Positions 9,360 to 18,400 of a DNA stretch of 64,000 bases are shown here, in pieces. This DNA is from JAXGMV01 sp040768445. GTDB taxonomy: Bacteria; Chloroflexota; Anaerolineae; Anaerolineales; Anaerolineaceae. The stretch's first letter is position 1. Each line of letters starts with the position of its first letter. Under the pieces are notes generated by a model, which saw only the letters and a list, made by a program, of their open reading frames with translations, made no database searches and was not told where the DNA came from. The stretch lies in assembly GCA_040768445.1 (NCBI GenBank), contig JAXGMV010000001.1, positions 868,001-932,000 of the forward strand, in the 5' to 3' direction. The position numbers and the translations under genes were made by a program.

Positions 9360-9866
9360 TTACCGGTTGATTTGAATTCCGCTCAGGCGGTAGTACAGCG
9401 TACTGGCGAACAGGAAGGCGAACAGTCCCTGCCACAGCAGGGAGAAAGTGCCGGCACCAAAGAAACCGAACACGATGGCCGCCAGGGAGCCGATCACTGC
9501 CGCAGCGGTGCTCAACTGGAACAACAGTTTGGCGCGGCGTTTTTGCACAGCCCGCCGGATCACTTCGGCGGTCACGCCCCCCAGGAACGGCGCCAGGAAC
9601 AGCGTCAAAAAGCCGATCAGCCCGGTGAAATACGCCCCGGCAAAGGAGAAGATGCCGGCAATCAGGATGGCGGCGATATAGTCAGTTTGCTGGGCAGTAT
9701 CAAAGATCTTTTGCTGGCCGCGAATACACTCCTTGCAGCGGTAGCCGGTCGGTGTCAGCACCGCACACTCGCTGCAGATCGGTCGTTCACAGCGGTTGCA
9801 GCGCAGGGCTGTCTCGCGCTGGGGATGGTTGTAGCAGAATAATACCTCGTCTTGTTCTTCACTCAT
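9360..9866 (-). CDS. B-box-type zinc-finger membrane protein
   Basis: A 168-residue protein. The N-terminal 50 residues hold paired Cys/His ligands (CYNHP, CNRCERPICSEC, YRCKEC) typical of a B-box-like zinc ribbon. Three to four hydrophobic segments follow (about 62-90, 118-136, 140-160). Such proteins occur in Chloroflexota and Actinobacteria; their function is unknown. Its start overlaps the end of nadK by 4 bases (ATGA), a sign of translational coupling. Confidence 0.8.
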   Translation of the reverse strand: MSEEQDEVLFCYNHPQRETALRCNRCERPICSECAVLTPTGYRCKECIRGQQKIFDTAQQTDYIAAILIAGIFSFAGAYFTGLIGFLTLFLAPFLGGVTAEVIRRAVQKRRAKLLFQLSTAAAVIGSLAAIVFGFFGAGTFSLLWQGLFAFLFASTLYYRLSGIQINR

Positions 9867-10741
9867 TCCTGTTTACCTATAATCGGGTTCTGATTCATAT
9901 ACTTGGTCACGTTTTTATAGAAATAGCCCGGCTCCTGGAAGCGGACAAAGGTCGCCTGGTGCTGCGACGCGGTCACACGAACCATGTCGCCGTCCTGCAT
10001 TGCCACAGATGGTTGACCGTCCACACAGTATACCGCTTCGTGGCGGGTGAACGCCTGCACGGTAACTACTGCATCACCCTCCAGTACAATACTGCGGTCC
10101 ATGGAGAGGTGCGGCGCCAGGGGCACGATCAGGATATTGCGCTGTTCAGGCGCTAATATCGGACCGCCAGCCGCCAGCGCATAGGCGGTTGAGCCTGTCG
10201 CGGTGGAGACAATCAGCCCATCGGCAATAAAATCAGCCAGTTGATAGCTGTTGCTTGAAGCCCTGAGGTGTATCGGGCGCACCTGCTGCCCGCGGGTTAC
10301 CACCACTTCATTTAATGCCTCGCTCTTTGAGAGCATGGTTTCGTCCTGCCAGTGCTGCACGCACAGCATCATGCGGTCTTCGAGGTAAAACTTCCCCTGC
10401 AGCAGCTGAGCAACCCGCTCCTGCCACTGGTCATGCTGCACTTCGATCAGGAAGCCAAATGAGCCCATGTTGATGCCCAGCACGGGTAAGTTTATGGGTG
10501 CACACAGCCGCCCGGCGCGCAGCATGGTGCCGTCACCCCCCAGTGCGATCAGCAGGTCAAAGCGGCCTTCGTGTATCTGGCTGCGCAGGCTTTCATCATA
10601 CAGCGAGCCTGTCAGCACCCTTTCAGCGCCCTGTGCCAGCAGTGCCGCCTCAATTTGCGACGCGGCAGCGGCAGCAGATTCCGGCATGGCCGGGTGGGTG
10701 CCGATGGCTATCGAACGGGGAATAAAATTGGCTCTTCTCAT
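9863..10741 (-). CDS. nadK: NAD kinase
   Basis: Phosphorylates NAD to NADP. The 292-residue product has the diagnostic GGDGT motif (about 68-72) and the downstream TGSTAYALAAGGP active-site segment. I chose the ATG at 10741, with AGG 6 bases upstream; a TTG two codons earlier is also in frame. It overlaps the B-box protein gene by 4 bases and heads the apparent nadK-(B-box)-recN-(LysM) cluster. Confidence 0.95.
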   Translation of the reverse strand: MRRANFIPRSIAIGTHPAMPESAAAAASQIEAALLAQGAERVLTGSLYDESLRSQIHEGRFDLLIALGGDGTMLRAGRLCAPINLPVLGINMGSFGFLIEVQHDQWQERVAQLLQGKFYLEDRMMLCVQHWQDETMLSKSEALNEVVVTRGQQVRPIHLRASSNSYQLADFIADGLIVSTATGSTAYALAAGGPILAPEQRNILIVPLAPHLSMDRSIVLEGDAVVTVQAFTRHEAVYCVDGQPSVAMQDGDMVRVTASQHQATFVRFQEPGYFYKNVTKYMNQNPIIGKQE

Positions 10742-10826
10742 ATGCAACCTATTATAAAAGGTGTTGGGGTGTTCGCAAGGATGAATAAACGGTTATCTTT
10801 CGTCCATTTAAAGCCAGTCCACAGGC

Positions 10827-11348
10827 TCAATCTGTCAGTGATTGGTCACAGACTGAGCGGTAACCGCAGGCGGCACACAGTGCCGGGTTGTCATGCGAGC
10901 GGTCCATAGTGCGTTTGCGCTCCATGCGGCGCACCTCCCCCAGCAGGTCCATTAGTGCATCCTCCAGCTCGGGCGTGTAATCGATGGCAAAGGAGCGGTT
11001 GCTGTAGCGGATGATACCGTAAGGCGGGCGCTTGCCGGTGGTTTTTTCCACCAGCAGGCAGTACACCGCCAGCTGGAAAATATGCCCGTCGTACGGCTCA
11101 ATCGGCGCAGGTCGGCTCTTGTACTCCACCGGGATGATGCCCTCAGGCCGCGTCACCAGGTAATCCGGCCGACCGGTCAACCCCAACTGCATGTCAAACA
11201 GCGGTTTTTCCACCTTGCCCCAGCCGCTGGTATCTGAGTAGATCACCCGTCCGGCGGGCAGTCCAGTCTCCTGTTGGCGGCGGGATGCCAGCCACAGCAA
11301 GAGCAGAGCAATCAGGGCGAGCAGCACGGCGGCTATGAATAGCTTCAT
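10827..11348 (-). CDS. Membrane-anchored PD-(D/E)XK nuclease, Cas4-like, C-terminal half
   Basis: A 173-residue protein that starts with one membrane helix (KLFIAAVLLALIALLLLWLA). A RecB/Cas4-type nuclease core follows: GRPDYLV supplies the Asp, VEYKS the Glu-x-Lys, and a Gln-containing helix FQLAVYCLLVE comes next. It ends with CAACGYRSVC, the three-Cys half of a Cas4-type 4Fe-4S site. The fourth Cys of that site lies N-terminal in true Cas4 and is absent here, but occurs in the gene just upstream (11368-11607). The ATG at 11348 is 19 bases after that gene. No CRISPR or cas genes are nearby. The two products probably act together. Confidence 0.75.
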   Translation of the reverse strand: MKLFIAAVLLALIALLLLWLASRRQQETGLPAGRVIYSDTSGWGKVEKPLFDMQLGLTGRPDYLVTRPEGIIPVEYKSRPAPIEPYDGHIFQLAVYCLLVEKTTGKRPPYGIIRYSNRSFAIDYTPELEDALMDLLGEVRRMERKRTMDRSHDNPALCAACGYRSVCDQSLTD

Positions 11349-11367
11349 GGCAGGCTGCAGCCTTGCA

Positions 11368-11607
11368 TCAAACCAGCCATTTGAGTGTGGCGGCGACTGC
11401 CAGCAGTACCAGCGCCAGCAGAAGCAGCGCCCAGCCTGCCAGTTTAAGCAGACCAGCGCCAGCCACGCGCAGGCTGTGCTGCCTGTGCATCTGGCTGCCG
11501 CCGGATAATTCTGCCTGGTTTTCCGATTCAAGTCCGCTCAGCTGGTAGAACCAGGCTTTGCGGCAGTAAAGAAAGGCGCCCAGTTCCGACGCCTTGATGA
11601 TACGCAT
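11368..11607 (-). CDS. Cas4-like N-terminal module with membrane helix
   Basis: A 79-residue protein beginning MRIIKASELGAFLYCRKAWF, which matches the N-terminal segment of Cas4/RecB-type nucleases: the start of the domain and the single N-terminal Fe-S cysteine. A hydrophobic C-terminal helix (LAGWALLLLALVLLAVAA) follows and ends three codons before TGA at 11368. The next gene starts in a different frame with its own helix and carries the nuclease core. This looks like a split, membrane-tethered nuclease. A frameshift in a formerly single gene is possible but less likely, because both ends at the junction are membrane helices. Confidence 0.65.
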   Translation of the reverse strand: MRIIKASELGAFLYCRKAWFYQLSGLESENQAELSGGSQMHRQHSLRVAGAGLLKLAGWALLLLALVLLAVAATLKWLV

Positions 11608-11612
11608 CGTTT

Positions 11613-12248
11613 TTACCGCTGATCCAGCCTGGCCTGCAGTGCATCCATGCTGGTTTTCAACTGCTCTTCACGAATACTGATGGTCATATCGCCGCGGGTG
11701 CGTTCCACAATGCCGCGCACCAGGTCTGTCTGGCGGCGAAGCCCATTGGTAATGGCGTCCGGGTAATCCATGGTGACCAGCACGGCGTAGATATCGTCCA
11801 TGCAGGCCAGCAGGCGCTCAGCTTCCTGTGAGTACCCGCTGCGCAGGATGTCAAGGCAGCGGCGGCGCAGTTCACCGGGCACCTCTGCCATACCCTTCAG
11901 GTAGGTGGCAGATTCCACGCCCAGCTCATCCGGCCCTGGAAGCGGCAGGTCGCGAATGATGGTATTGGTGATGCGGGCTTCCACATACTCCTTGATGGCG
12001 TCCTGGGTATAGCCGGCATAATACAGGTCCGGCAGTGGCTCAAGCTCCTGGCGCATCTGGCTCAGCAGTTCCTGCCCTTGCCGGATCTGTTCATCATACT
12101 CATCCCACTCCTCGCGGTGCAGGGCACGGATGGCAAAGGCCGCACAGCGGGTGAGGCTGCGTGACCACAACAGCGCCCGGTCACGTGCCTGGGTGCGGTT
12201 TTCAAAATCCTGTCGAATGGCGTCAGTTATTCTTTCTAAATCCTGCAT
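11613..12248 (-). CDS. Translin-family protein
   Basis: A 211-residue all-helical protein. The pattern RITDAIRQDFENRTQARDRAL near the N-terminus and DLVRGIVERTRGDMT near the C-terminus match translin-family proteins of Archaea and Chloroflexota. Eukaryotic translin binds single-stranded RNA/DNA and, with TRAX, degrades RNA; the bacterial role is unknown. The ATG at 12248 lies directly after the stop of the DUF3467 gene. It is followed by the split nuclease genes with a 5-base gap, so a nucleic-acid-processing operon is plausible. Confidence 0.75.
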   Translation of the reverse strand: MQDLERITDAIRQDFENRTQARDRALLWSRSLTRCAAFAIRALHREEWDEYDEQIRQGQELLSQMRQELEPLPDLYYAGYTQDAIKEYVEARITNTIIRDLPLPGPDELGVESATYLKGMAEVPGELRRRCLDILRSGYSQEAERLLACMDDIYAVLVTMDYPDAITNGLRRQTDLVRGIVERTRGDMTISIREEQLKTSMDALQARLDQR

Positions 12249-12249
12249 A

Positions 12250-12588
12250 TTATGCCTTTTCCGGCGGCTCCGGTGGTTGAATGTTGCGGAATAAGTCACC
12301 TGCCAGGGTGTGTTCGCCGGGAATGGAAATTTCACCAAAAGCGGCTTCGTAGCGTGCCAGGTTCTCGCCCAGCGCCCGGTAGAACATCTTGGCGCCCATG
12401 GGCGACATGATCAGCCGCGTCAGAACTTCGGCTGGCGCTTTGCCTGGCAGCATACAGGCAAAGTCAAAAATCAGCTCAGCCGGCGAATGGCTGATGCGCG
12501 CCACGTTGGCATAAACTGCCTCAAGGTCAGGCGGCAGCTGCAGCATCAGCGGGATCGGTTTCCGTCCCGAGGGTGGTGCTTCATTCAT
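12250..12588 (-). CDS. DUF3467-family protein
   Basis: A 112-residue protein of the DUF3467 type. Recognisable features are a short strand-rich start with YANVARISHSPAELIFDF and the later MSPMGAKMFYRALGENLARYEAAFG. The family is small and of unknown function, and is common in Chloroflexota, Bacteroidota and Deltaproteobacteria. It lies 41 bases after ssb and 1 base before the translin-like gene, on the same strand. Confidence 0.8.
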   Translation of the reverse strand: MNEAPPSGRKPIPLMLQLPPDLEAVYANVARISHSPAELIFDFACMLPGKAPAEVLTRLIMSPMGAKMFYRALGENLARYEAAFGEISIPGEHTLAGDLFRNIQPPEPPEKA

Positions 12589-12629
12589 AATAGTCTGCCT
12601 GTGGTATCACTTTCTGCGTCAGTTCTGCT

Positions 12630-13019
12630 TTAGAACGGAATCTCTGAACCATCATCAATTCCGCCCATGTCTTCAGATTCATCAGATTCAGCGCGTGAGC
12701 TGAGGAAACGCACAACGTTGGCTGTCACCTCAAAGGAAGCGGCGGTGGTGCCGTCCTGGCGGTTGTAAGTGCGCGGGTTGCCGGTGTCGGTGGCATTCAG
12801 CCGGCCTTCAATCAAAACTTTGGAGCCTTTTTTGAGGTAATTGTTGCAGGTTTCTGCCAGTTTTTCCCAGGCTGACACCCGGAACCAGATGGTCTTCTTG
12901 CGCTCGCCGAAACCATCGGATACAGCAACTGAAAAACTGGTGACAGCAGAGCCGCTGGGAGTGTAACGCATCTCAGGATCCCGCCCGACATTACCCACAA
13001 TAACGATGGTATGGTACAT
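12630..13019 (-). CDS. ssb: Single-stranded DNA-binding protein
   Basis: A 129-residue OB-fold SSB beginning MYHTIVIVGNVGRDPEMRYT, with the conserved WFRVSAWEKLAETC core. The C-terminal tail is very short but keeps the acidic partner-binding tip, ending DDGSEIPF. Ribosome site GAGGAGG lies just upstream. It binds ssDNA in replication and repair and heads the ssb-DUF3467-translin-nuclease cluster. An inverted repeat lies in the leader at 13101-13121. Confidence 0.94.
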   Translation of the reverse strand: MYHTIVIVGNVGRDPEMRYTPSGSAVTSFSVAVSDGFGERKKTIWFRVSAWEKLAETCNNYLKKGSKVLIEGRLNATDTGNPRTYNRQDGTTAASFEVTANVVRFLSSRAESDESEDMGGIDDGSEIPF

Positions 13020-13100
13020 AACTTCCTCCTCAACAATTGGTATCGTGTCAAAATTGCCTGATGTGTGCCGGTCATCTGCCCGGTACTTCAGGCGGGTAAA

Positions 13101-13121
13101 CGTGTACCTTAATTGTACACG
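13101..13121. promoter_or_regulatory. Inverted repeat upstream of ssb
   Basis: CGTGTAC and GTACACG form 7-bp arms around CTTAATT, about 82 bases before the ssb start. The spacing and symmetry suit a dimeric repressor. A minus-strand TACAAT overlaps the repeat and could be a -10 box. The regulator is unknown; LexA would be a natural candidate for ssb, but I cannot match its Chloroflexota box. Confidence 0.35.
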
Positions 13122-13185
13122 AATTCATTTTTCTAAATGGCAAGCAATTAGAGGTATTTATTACAGGCTAACCTGCGGCCGCCGA

Positions 13186-13974
13186 TTAGTCGCCGTTAAG
13201 TGAATAGATCACCAGGTCGCGGAAGTTGACCGTGACAGCGTTGCTGCCGGTTGCCCGCACAAACACGCCAACTGACCCAACCTTGAGCGCAGGGTCGGTG
13301 ATGGTGAACTGGTAAACGTCGTTGACAAACAGCCGGATCTCCTTGTCGTTTGCCCACACGCCCAACCGCAGTTCAATCGGGGCGCCGATTGGCACCTGCC
13401 CGCTGGGGGTCCAGTCCTGCAGGGTCAGCCCCTGGTAATTGTAAACCCGCTCCACCCGCAGCTGGCCTTCACAGGAGACGGCATAGCGGTAAGTGTTATC
13501 CGGTCCGCTGGAGCGGAACAGCAGGCCGTAGGCATCTTCACCGCGGCACAGGCTGGTGCTGGTTGTCACTTCCATGTAGAAGTTGTCAACTGCCGGCTCA
13601 TCACGGTAGCTGAACAACGTGCCGGCTGACCCTGCCATGGCAATGGCCAGTTCATTTTTACCCATTAAAGCCCTGCCCAGTTCAGACTCTGTCAGCTGCC
13701 AGCTGCCAGCACGGTTCATGGGGTCTTCCAGGATGAGGTCACCCAGCCCGGTCAGCATCTCCGGCGTCGGGATGATCTCACGCGTCGGCAGGGGAGTCGG
13801 CGTGCTGGTAGGCGGGAACCACACGATGGTAGCCGTGGGGGTCTGTGTCGGCTCAGGCGTGCTGGTCGGCAGGGGCTCCAACGGCTCAATCTCCAGAAAA
13901 CCACCGCAGCCTGAGAGCGCCAGCCCCAATAAAAGCGCCGGCAGCAGCCACGCCAGCTTAATGCCCGGTCTCAA
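13186..13974 (-). CDS. Lipoprotein with P/T-rich linker and laminin-G/concanavalin-like domain
   Basis: About 262 residues. The start is probably TTG at 13974, preceded by a GGGAGCAGG site inside the 3' end of purA (17-base overlap). A lipobox signal peptide ends LALSGC, followed by a P/T-rich tether (about 30-75). The C-terminal 180 residues are beta-rich and include NFYMEVTTSTS, YGLLFRSSGPDN and IELRLGVWANDKEIRLFVNDV, the pattern of a jelly-roll (LamG/DUF1080-like) module. Probably a surface-exposed binding protein. The domain call is by pattern only. Confidence 0.7.
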   Translation of the reverse strand: MRPGIKLAWLLPALLLGLALSGCGGFLEIEPLEPLPTSTPEPTQTPTATIVWFPPTSTPTPLPTREIIPTPEMLTGLGDLILEDPMNRAGSWQLTESELGRALMGKNELAIAMAGSAGTLFSYRDEPAVDNFYMEVTTSTSLCRGEDAYGLLFRSSGPDNTYRYAVSCEGQLRVERVYNYQGLTLQDWTPSGQVPIGAPIELRLGVWANDKEIRLFVNDVYQFTITDPALKVGSVGVFVRATGSNAVTVNFRDLVIYSLNGD

Positions 13975-15250
13975 TGACCTGCTCCCTCTCCGGCCCGACT
14001 GACACCCAGCGAATGGGTGCGCCGCCGATTTCTTCAATACGCTGCAGGTAAACACGCGCCGCCTCCGGCAGGTCGTCAAAGCGCCGGATGTTCTGCACGT
14101 CTTCCTGCCAGCCTGGCAGATCTTCATAGACCGGCTTGTAGTCCGCCAGCCGGCTGATGCCAAAGGGCGGCCGGTCATACACCTGTCCGTCCAGGCGGTA
14201 AGCGGTGCACAGGCGCAGGGTTGGCAGCCCGCTGAGGATATCCAGCTTGGTCAGTGCCAGGGCATTCAGACCGTTAGCGCGCACGGCGTAACGCAGCAAC
14301 ACGCCGTCCAGCCAGCCCACCCGCCGCGGCCGGCCAGTGGTGGTGCCAAACTCGTCCCAGGGGTTCTCGCCGGTGCCGCGCAGCCTGCCAGCCAGCTCAC
14401 CGGAGAGCTCTGTTGGGAACGGCCCACCGCCCACGCGGGTTTGAAAGGCTTTGACAATGCCGATGACCTGCTCCACCGGCTGCAGGCCGATGCCCAGCCC
14501 GCTGAAAACGCCGGCGGCGGTGCAGGTGGATGAAGTGACAAACGGGTAAGTGCCGCAGTCAATATCCAGCAGGGTACCCTGGGCGCCTTCAGCCAGCAGG
14601 CGCTGGCCGGCTTCCAGCCCGTCGGAGATCATCGCGGCAGTATCGGTGATATACGGCATGAGCTCAGCCGCATAGCGATCAAAATCAGCAGCAATCGCCT
14701 CTGCATCCAGTTCAACAGCGCCGAGAGTAGTCAACCGATCATTCACCTGTGCGATATGCGCACTCAGCTTGTGCTGCAGGGCCTGTTTATCCAGCATGTC
14801 CTCCATGCGCAGCCCGGTGCGGCCTGCTTTGGCAGTATAAGCCGGCCCGATGCCGCGCCCGGTAGTACCGATGCGCCCTTCTTTCAATGCCGCTTCCTGG
14901 GCCGCGTCCAGCGCTTTCAGGCCGGGCGTGATCAAATGGGCGGCGTGGGAGATATGCAGCCGGCCGGGGTCAACCGTCACGCCTGCACGGCGCAGCATGT
15001 CCATTTCCTTTAATAAGGACTCCGGGTTGATGACCATACCGGCGCCCAGGAAAGCCTGCGTATGCGGATGAATGATACCCGACGGGATGAGATGCAGTTT
15101 GTAGGTATCCGTGCCAATGGTGACCGTGTGGCCGGCGTTGTCGCCGCCGTTGAAGCGCGCCACCATGGCGGTATTTGCCGAGAGCAAATCTACAATGCGT
15201 CCCTTGCCTTCATCCCCCCACTGTGCGCCGATAACAATGTCTATTGGCAT
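13958..15250 (-). CDS. purA: Adenylosuccinate synthetase
   Basis: Joins IMP and aspartate using GTP in AMP synthesis. The 430-residue length is normal. It begins MPIDIVIGAQWGDEGKGRI, the family signature with its GDEGKGR P-loop, and keeps GRGIGPAY and the C-terminal IRWVSVGPERE. A TATAAT box lies on the minus strand at 15340-15335, about 85 bases before the start codon, and is part of the divergent region shared with the BTAD regulator. Confidence 0.96.
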   Translation of the reverse strand: MPIDIVIGAQWGDEGKGRIVDLLSANTAMVARFNGGDNAGHTVTIGTDTYKLHLIPSGIIHPHTQAFLGAGMVINPESLLKEMDMLRRAGVTVDPGRLHISHAAHLITPGLKALDAAQEAALKEGRIGTTGRGIGPAYTAKAGRTGLRMEDMLDKQALQHKLSAHIAQVNDRLTTLGAVELDAEAIAADFDRYAAELMPYITDTAAMISDGLEAGQRLLAEGAQGTLLDIDCGTYPFVTSSTCTAAGVFSGLGIGLQPVEQVIGIVKAFQTRVGGGPFPTELSGELAGRLRGTGENPWDEFGTTTGRPRRVGWLDGVLLRYAVRANGLNALALTKLDILSGLPTLRLCTAYRLDGQVYDRPPFGISRLADYKPVYEDLPGWQEDVQNIRRFDDLPEAARVYLQRIEEIGGAPIRWVSVGPEREQVIETGH

Positions 15251-15361
15251 GCGTCATCTCCGTTTCACTAACCAGTACTGGATCAAGCGCCTGCCGGTAA
15301 CTTGCATAGAACAACATTCGGACAGGCAGAATTAATTATACCCTGCTGCACTGCCCGATAC

Positions 15362-15379
15362 ACGCCTGCCGGCAGGCGT
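15362..15379. promoter_or_regulatory. Perfect 18-bp palindrome between divergent genes
   Basis: ACGCCTGCCGGCAGGCGT is perfectly self-complementary. It lies in the 212-base region between purA (minus) and the BTAD/AAA regulator (plus), about 22 bases upstream of the purA -10 box at 15335-15340. It may be an operator, possibly for the adjacent regulator, or a REP-like repeat. Confidence 0.4.
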
Positions 15380-15462
15380 CAGATTGCTGTGCCAGTTTGG
15401 CTGGAATTTGTTAAAATGAAAGGGCTGATGATCAAAATACGAGCACAGGCAGGTAAACCACT

Positions 15463-18400
15463 ATGAAGCTGTCCATATTGCTACTGGGTCCACCACTCAT
15501 CCGCTGGGGAGATGAACCGGTGACCATTCAGCGCCGCCTGCTGCGACTGCTGCTGTATTACCTTGCCTGCCAGCCCAACCCGGTCAGCCGGGATGAACTG
15601 ATTGTCCTGCTGTGGCCCGATATCTCCGAGGAAGTTGGCCGGCGCCGGCTGCGTGAACTGCTTTCAAAACTGCGCACCCAGCTGCCGGATGAAACCCTGT
15701 TGATCACCGACAGCAACATGGTCGGGTTGGACTTTGACCGTGTCACTGTTGACGTGCGACTGTTTACCGAGATCGTCAAAAAGACTGAAAAAGCCTCAAA
15801 CCGCATTGACAGGAACACACCCCTCCCTGCAGCCCTTTACCGGCAGAAACTGGAGGGCGTGCGCCTGTGGCGTTCAGGGCGCTTCATGGCAGGCACCAAT
15901 AACTTGCAGAGCGAGACCTATGACCACTGGTTCAGTGATATCAGCAGCCAGTTGGAAGCCGTCCGCAGGTCGATGCTGGAGCGCCTGGCAGACCACGCTG
16001 CCGCTTCCAACAACCTGGAAGAAGCCATCCAATTTGCCAGGTTGGGGCTTGAGGGGGATGAGTTCAACACCGAAATGCACCTGCGCATCCTCAACGGTAT
16101 GAACCTGCTGGGAAGACGCACAGAAGCGCTTAATTACTGCACTTACCTGCGCACCTTGTTTCAAGTGGATGCCGGCTTTGAAATGCCCGCCAACCTGGAT
16201 GCATTTTGCCAGCAAATCCGTGACCAGGGAGAACTGCAAAGGGGCAGTACTGTACTGCAGATGCCTGAACTTGGCCTGCTGCGCACACCTTTTATTGGCA
16301 GGGATACAGAACTGCTGGATGCCGTCATGTGCCTTTCACGTCATGAGACATTATTAATCAGCGGTGAAGCCGGCTCCGGGAAAACCAGGCTGGTCTATGA
16401 GTGTCTTAACACAATGACACCAGCCCCTCACGTCTTTTCAATCAACGCCAGCAGCACGCTCAGCAAGATTCCATTCCAGGCAGTCATTGATTCTCTACGC
16501 CAACACATTACCATTGAAACCTGGGAGAAATTGGACCCCGTCTGGCGCAGCCATCTCAATGCCCTTGTGCCTGAGCTCCTGTTTACGCCGACTGGGTCGG
16601 TAGCAACCCAGGTGCCGGCTCATACAGATTCTGAGCGTCTTCTTTTTGAAGCCCTCTACCAGCTGCTGCTGGTTCACCTGGCAGATCAACAGGCGGTGAT
16701 CCTGCTGGATAACATCCACTGGCTGGACCAACCTTCCCTCAACCTGGTCGCTTTCCTGGTAAAGCGCGGTTTCTTCTCCAGTTCACGCGAATGCATCATC
16801 ACCGTCAGGGATGAGAAACTCTCGCAGCCTCTGAGAGAGCTGCTTGATGCGCTGCAGCCGCACCAGGTCAAGCTTGGCCCGCTCAGCATTGAGGCAGCTG
16901 GCCAAATCATCCAGGCAATTTACGGCCGCACCCCTTCGGATGAGACTGTGCAGCAGCTTCACCAGGAAACGCATGGGAACCCGTTTTACCTGATTGAGAC
17001 CCTCACCGCGCTGATCGAATTTTCACCTGCTGGATCGCTCGATCAAAAACAGGGAGATCTGCCGCTCACCGGCTCCATCCTGTCGTTAATTCAGGAACGT
17101 CTGCAGCGGTTGAACAAGGTATCGCTCAACCTGCTCAGGTTTGCTGCTGTATTTGGCGAGGATTTCACACCCGAACTGATGCAGTCTGCGACCGGCCTCA
17201 GCATGGAGCAGATAGTCAGCTCACTGGAAGACCTGGAATGGTTTCGCTTGATCCAACCGGTCTCCACACCGGACGGCGACGAGATGTACAGTTTTACCCA
17301 GAAGATGATTCGCGAGACTGTTTGCCGCCAGATCAGCCTGGCACGCCGGCGCGATATCAGCCGGCGACTGGCTGACGCACTGGAGCACTGCGGCCATACC
17401 GGCACACAGCACATACTGCTGCTGGCGCGACTGCATGAAAGCGGCGGTGATTTCGCCGCAGCCTTCAGATGCTGGCTGCAGGCAGCTGAAAAAACACACC
17501 ATCGTTACTCAAAAACAGAAACCTATGAGGCGTACCGCCAGGCGCAATCACTGCTGGTGCATCATCTCTTTGCCTTCAACACCGACGATTATTTCAACCT
17601 GATGTCCAACTGGCTGCACGCCGCCATTGATTACCACGATACAGAATTGGTCCGGGAATTGGCTGAGAACATGGTGCAGTCAGGTAACCGCCACCAGGAT
17701 GCCCTGCATCTTGGCACAGGGCTATCCTACTTATCGCATTCCCTGGCGAACTTAGACCAGCTGGAAGAGGCTTACAACACCATCAAATCTGCTGTTTCTT
17801 ACCTGCAGTTGACCGACAACCTGCCGGAGATAATCCGGGCTTATATTCGCCTGGGGTTCTATGCCACTTATCTCAACCGGCACCAGGACGCCCTGGCTGC
17901 CTACCACAAGGTGGTTGCGCTCACGCAAGGCAGCTCTGACCCGGGCATTATCGAACAGCGCATCGATGCCGAGTACCATATGGCCACGGCATTGTATGCC
18001 AGAGGCTGGCCGGCGCAGGCAGCTGATGTGGCGCAAAAAACGCTCGATACTTACAGCCAGTACTTCTTCCCGGCCGCCTTCTCGCGCATACATCTCGTAT
18101 TGGCAATGTCCAAATTTCAGTTGCTGGATATGGCAGGTTCGTTGGCCGAATGCAGCCAGATCTTGAGTTCAGGTGTGGGTGTACAGAACGTGAAGTTGAA
18201 CGCATGGGCACACCTGGTATCGGCGCGCTGCCTGCTCAACACCGGTGAGATTGACCGGATGTGGGAACACCTCACTATTGTGCAGCAGTACCGGCTGGAC
18301 GAGCTTTACCAGGATGTACATGAAGAGCTGTGCACCCTTCTGGGTGATAGCCACCGGTTGATGGGAAGTGTCGAACCTGCCATTGCTGCTTATCGCCGAT

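Noticed and set aside
10827..11607. CRISPR-Cas locus because of Cas4-like sequences
   Set aside because: No repeat-spacer array or other cas gene anywhere in the window.
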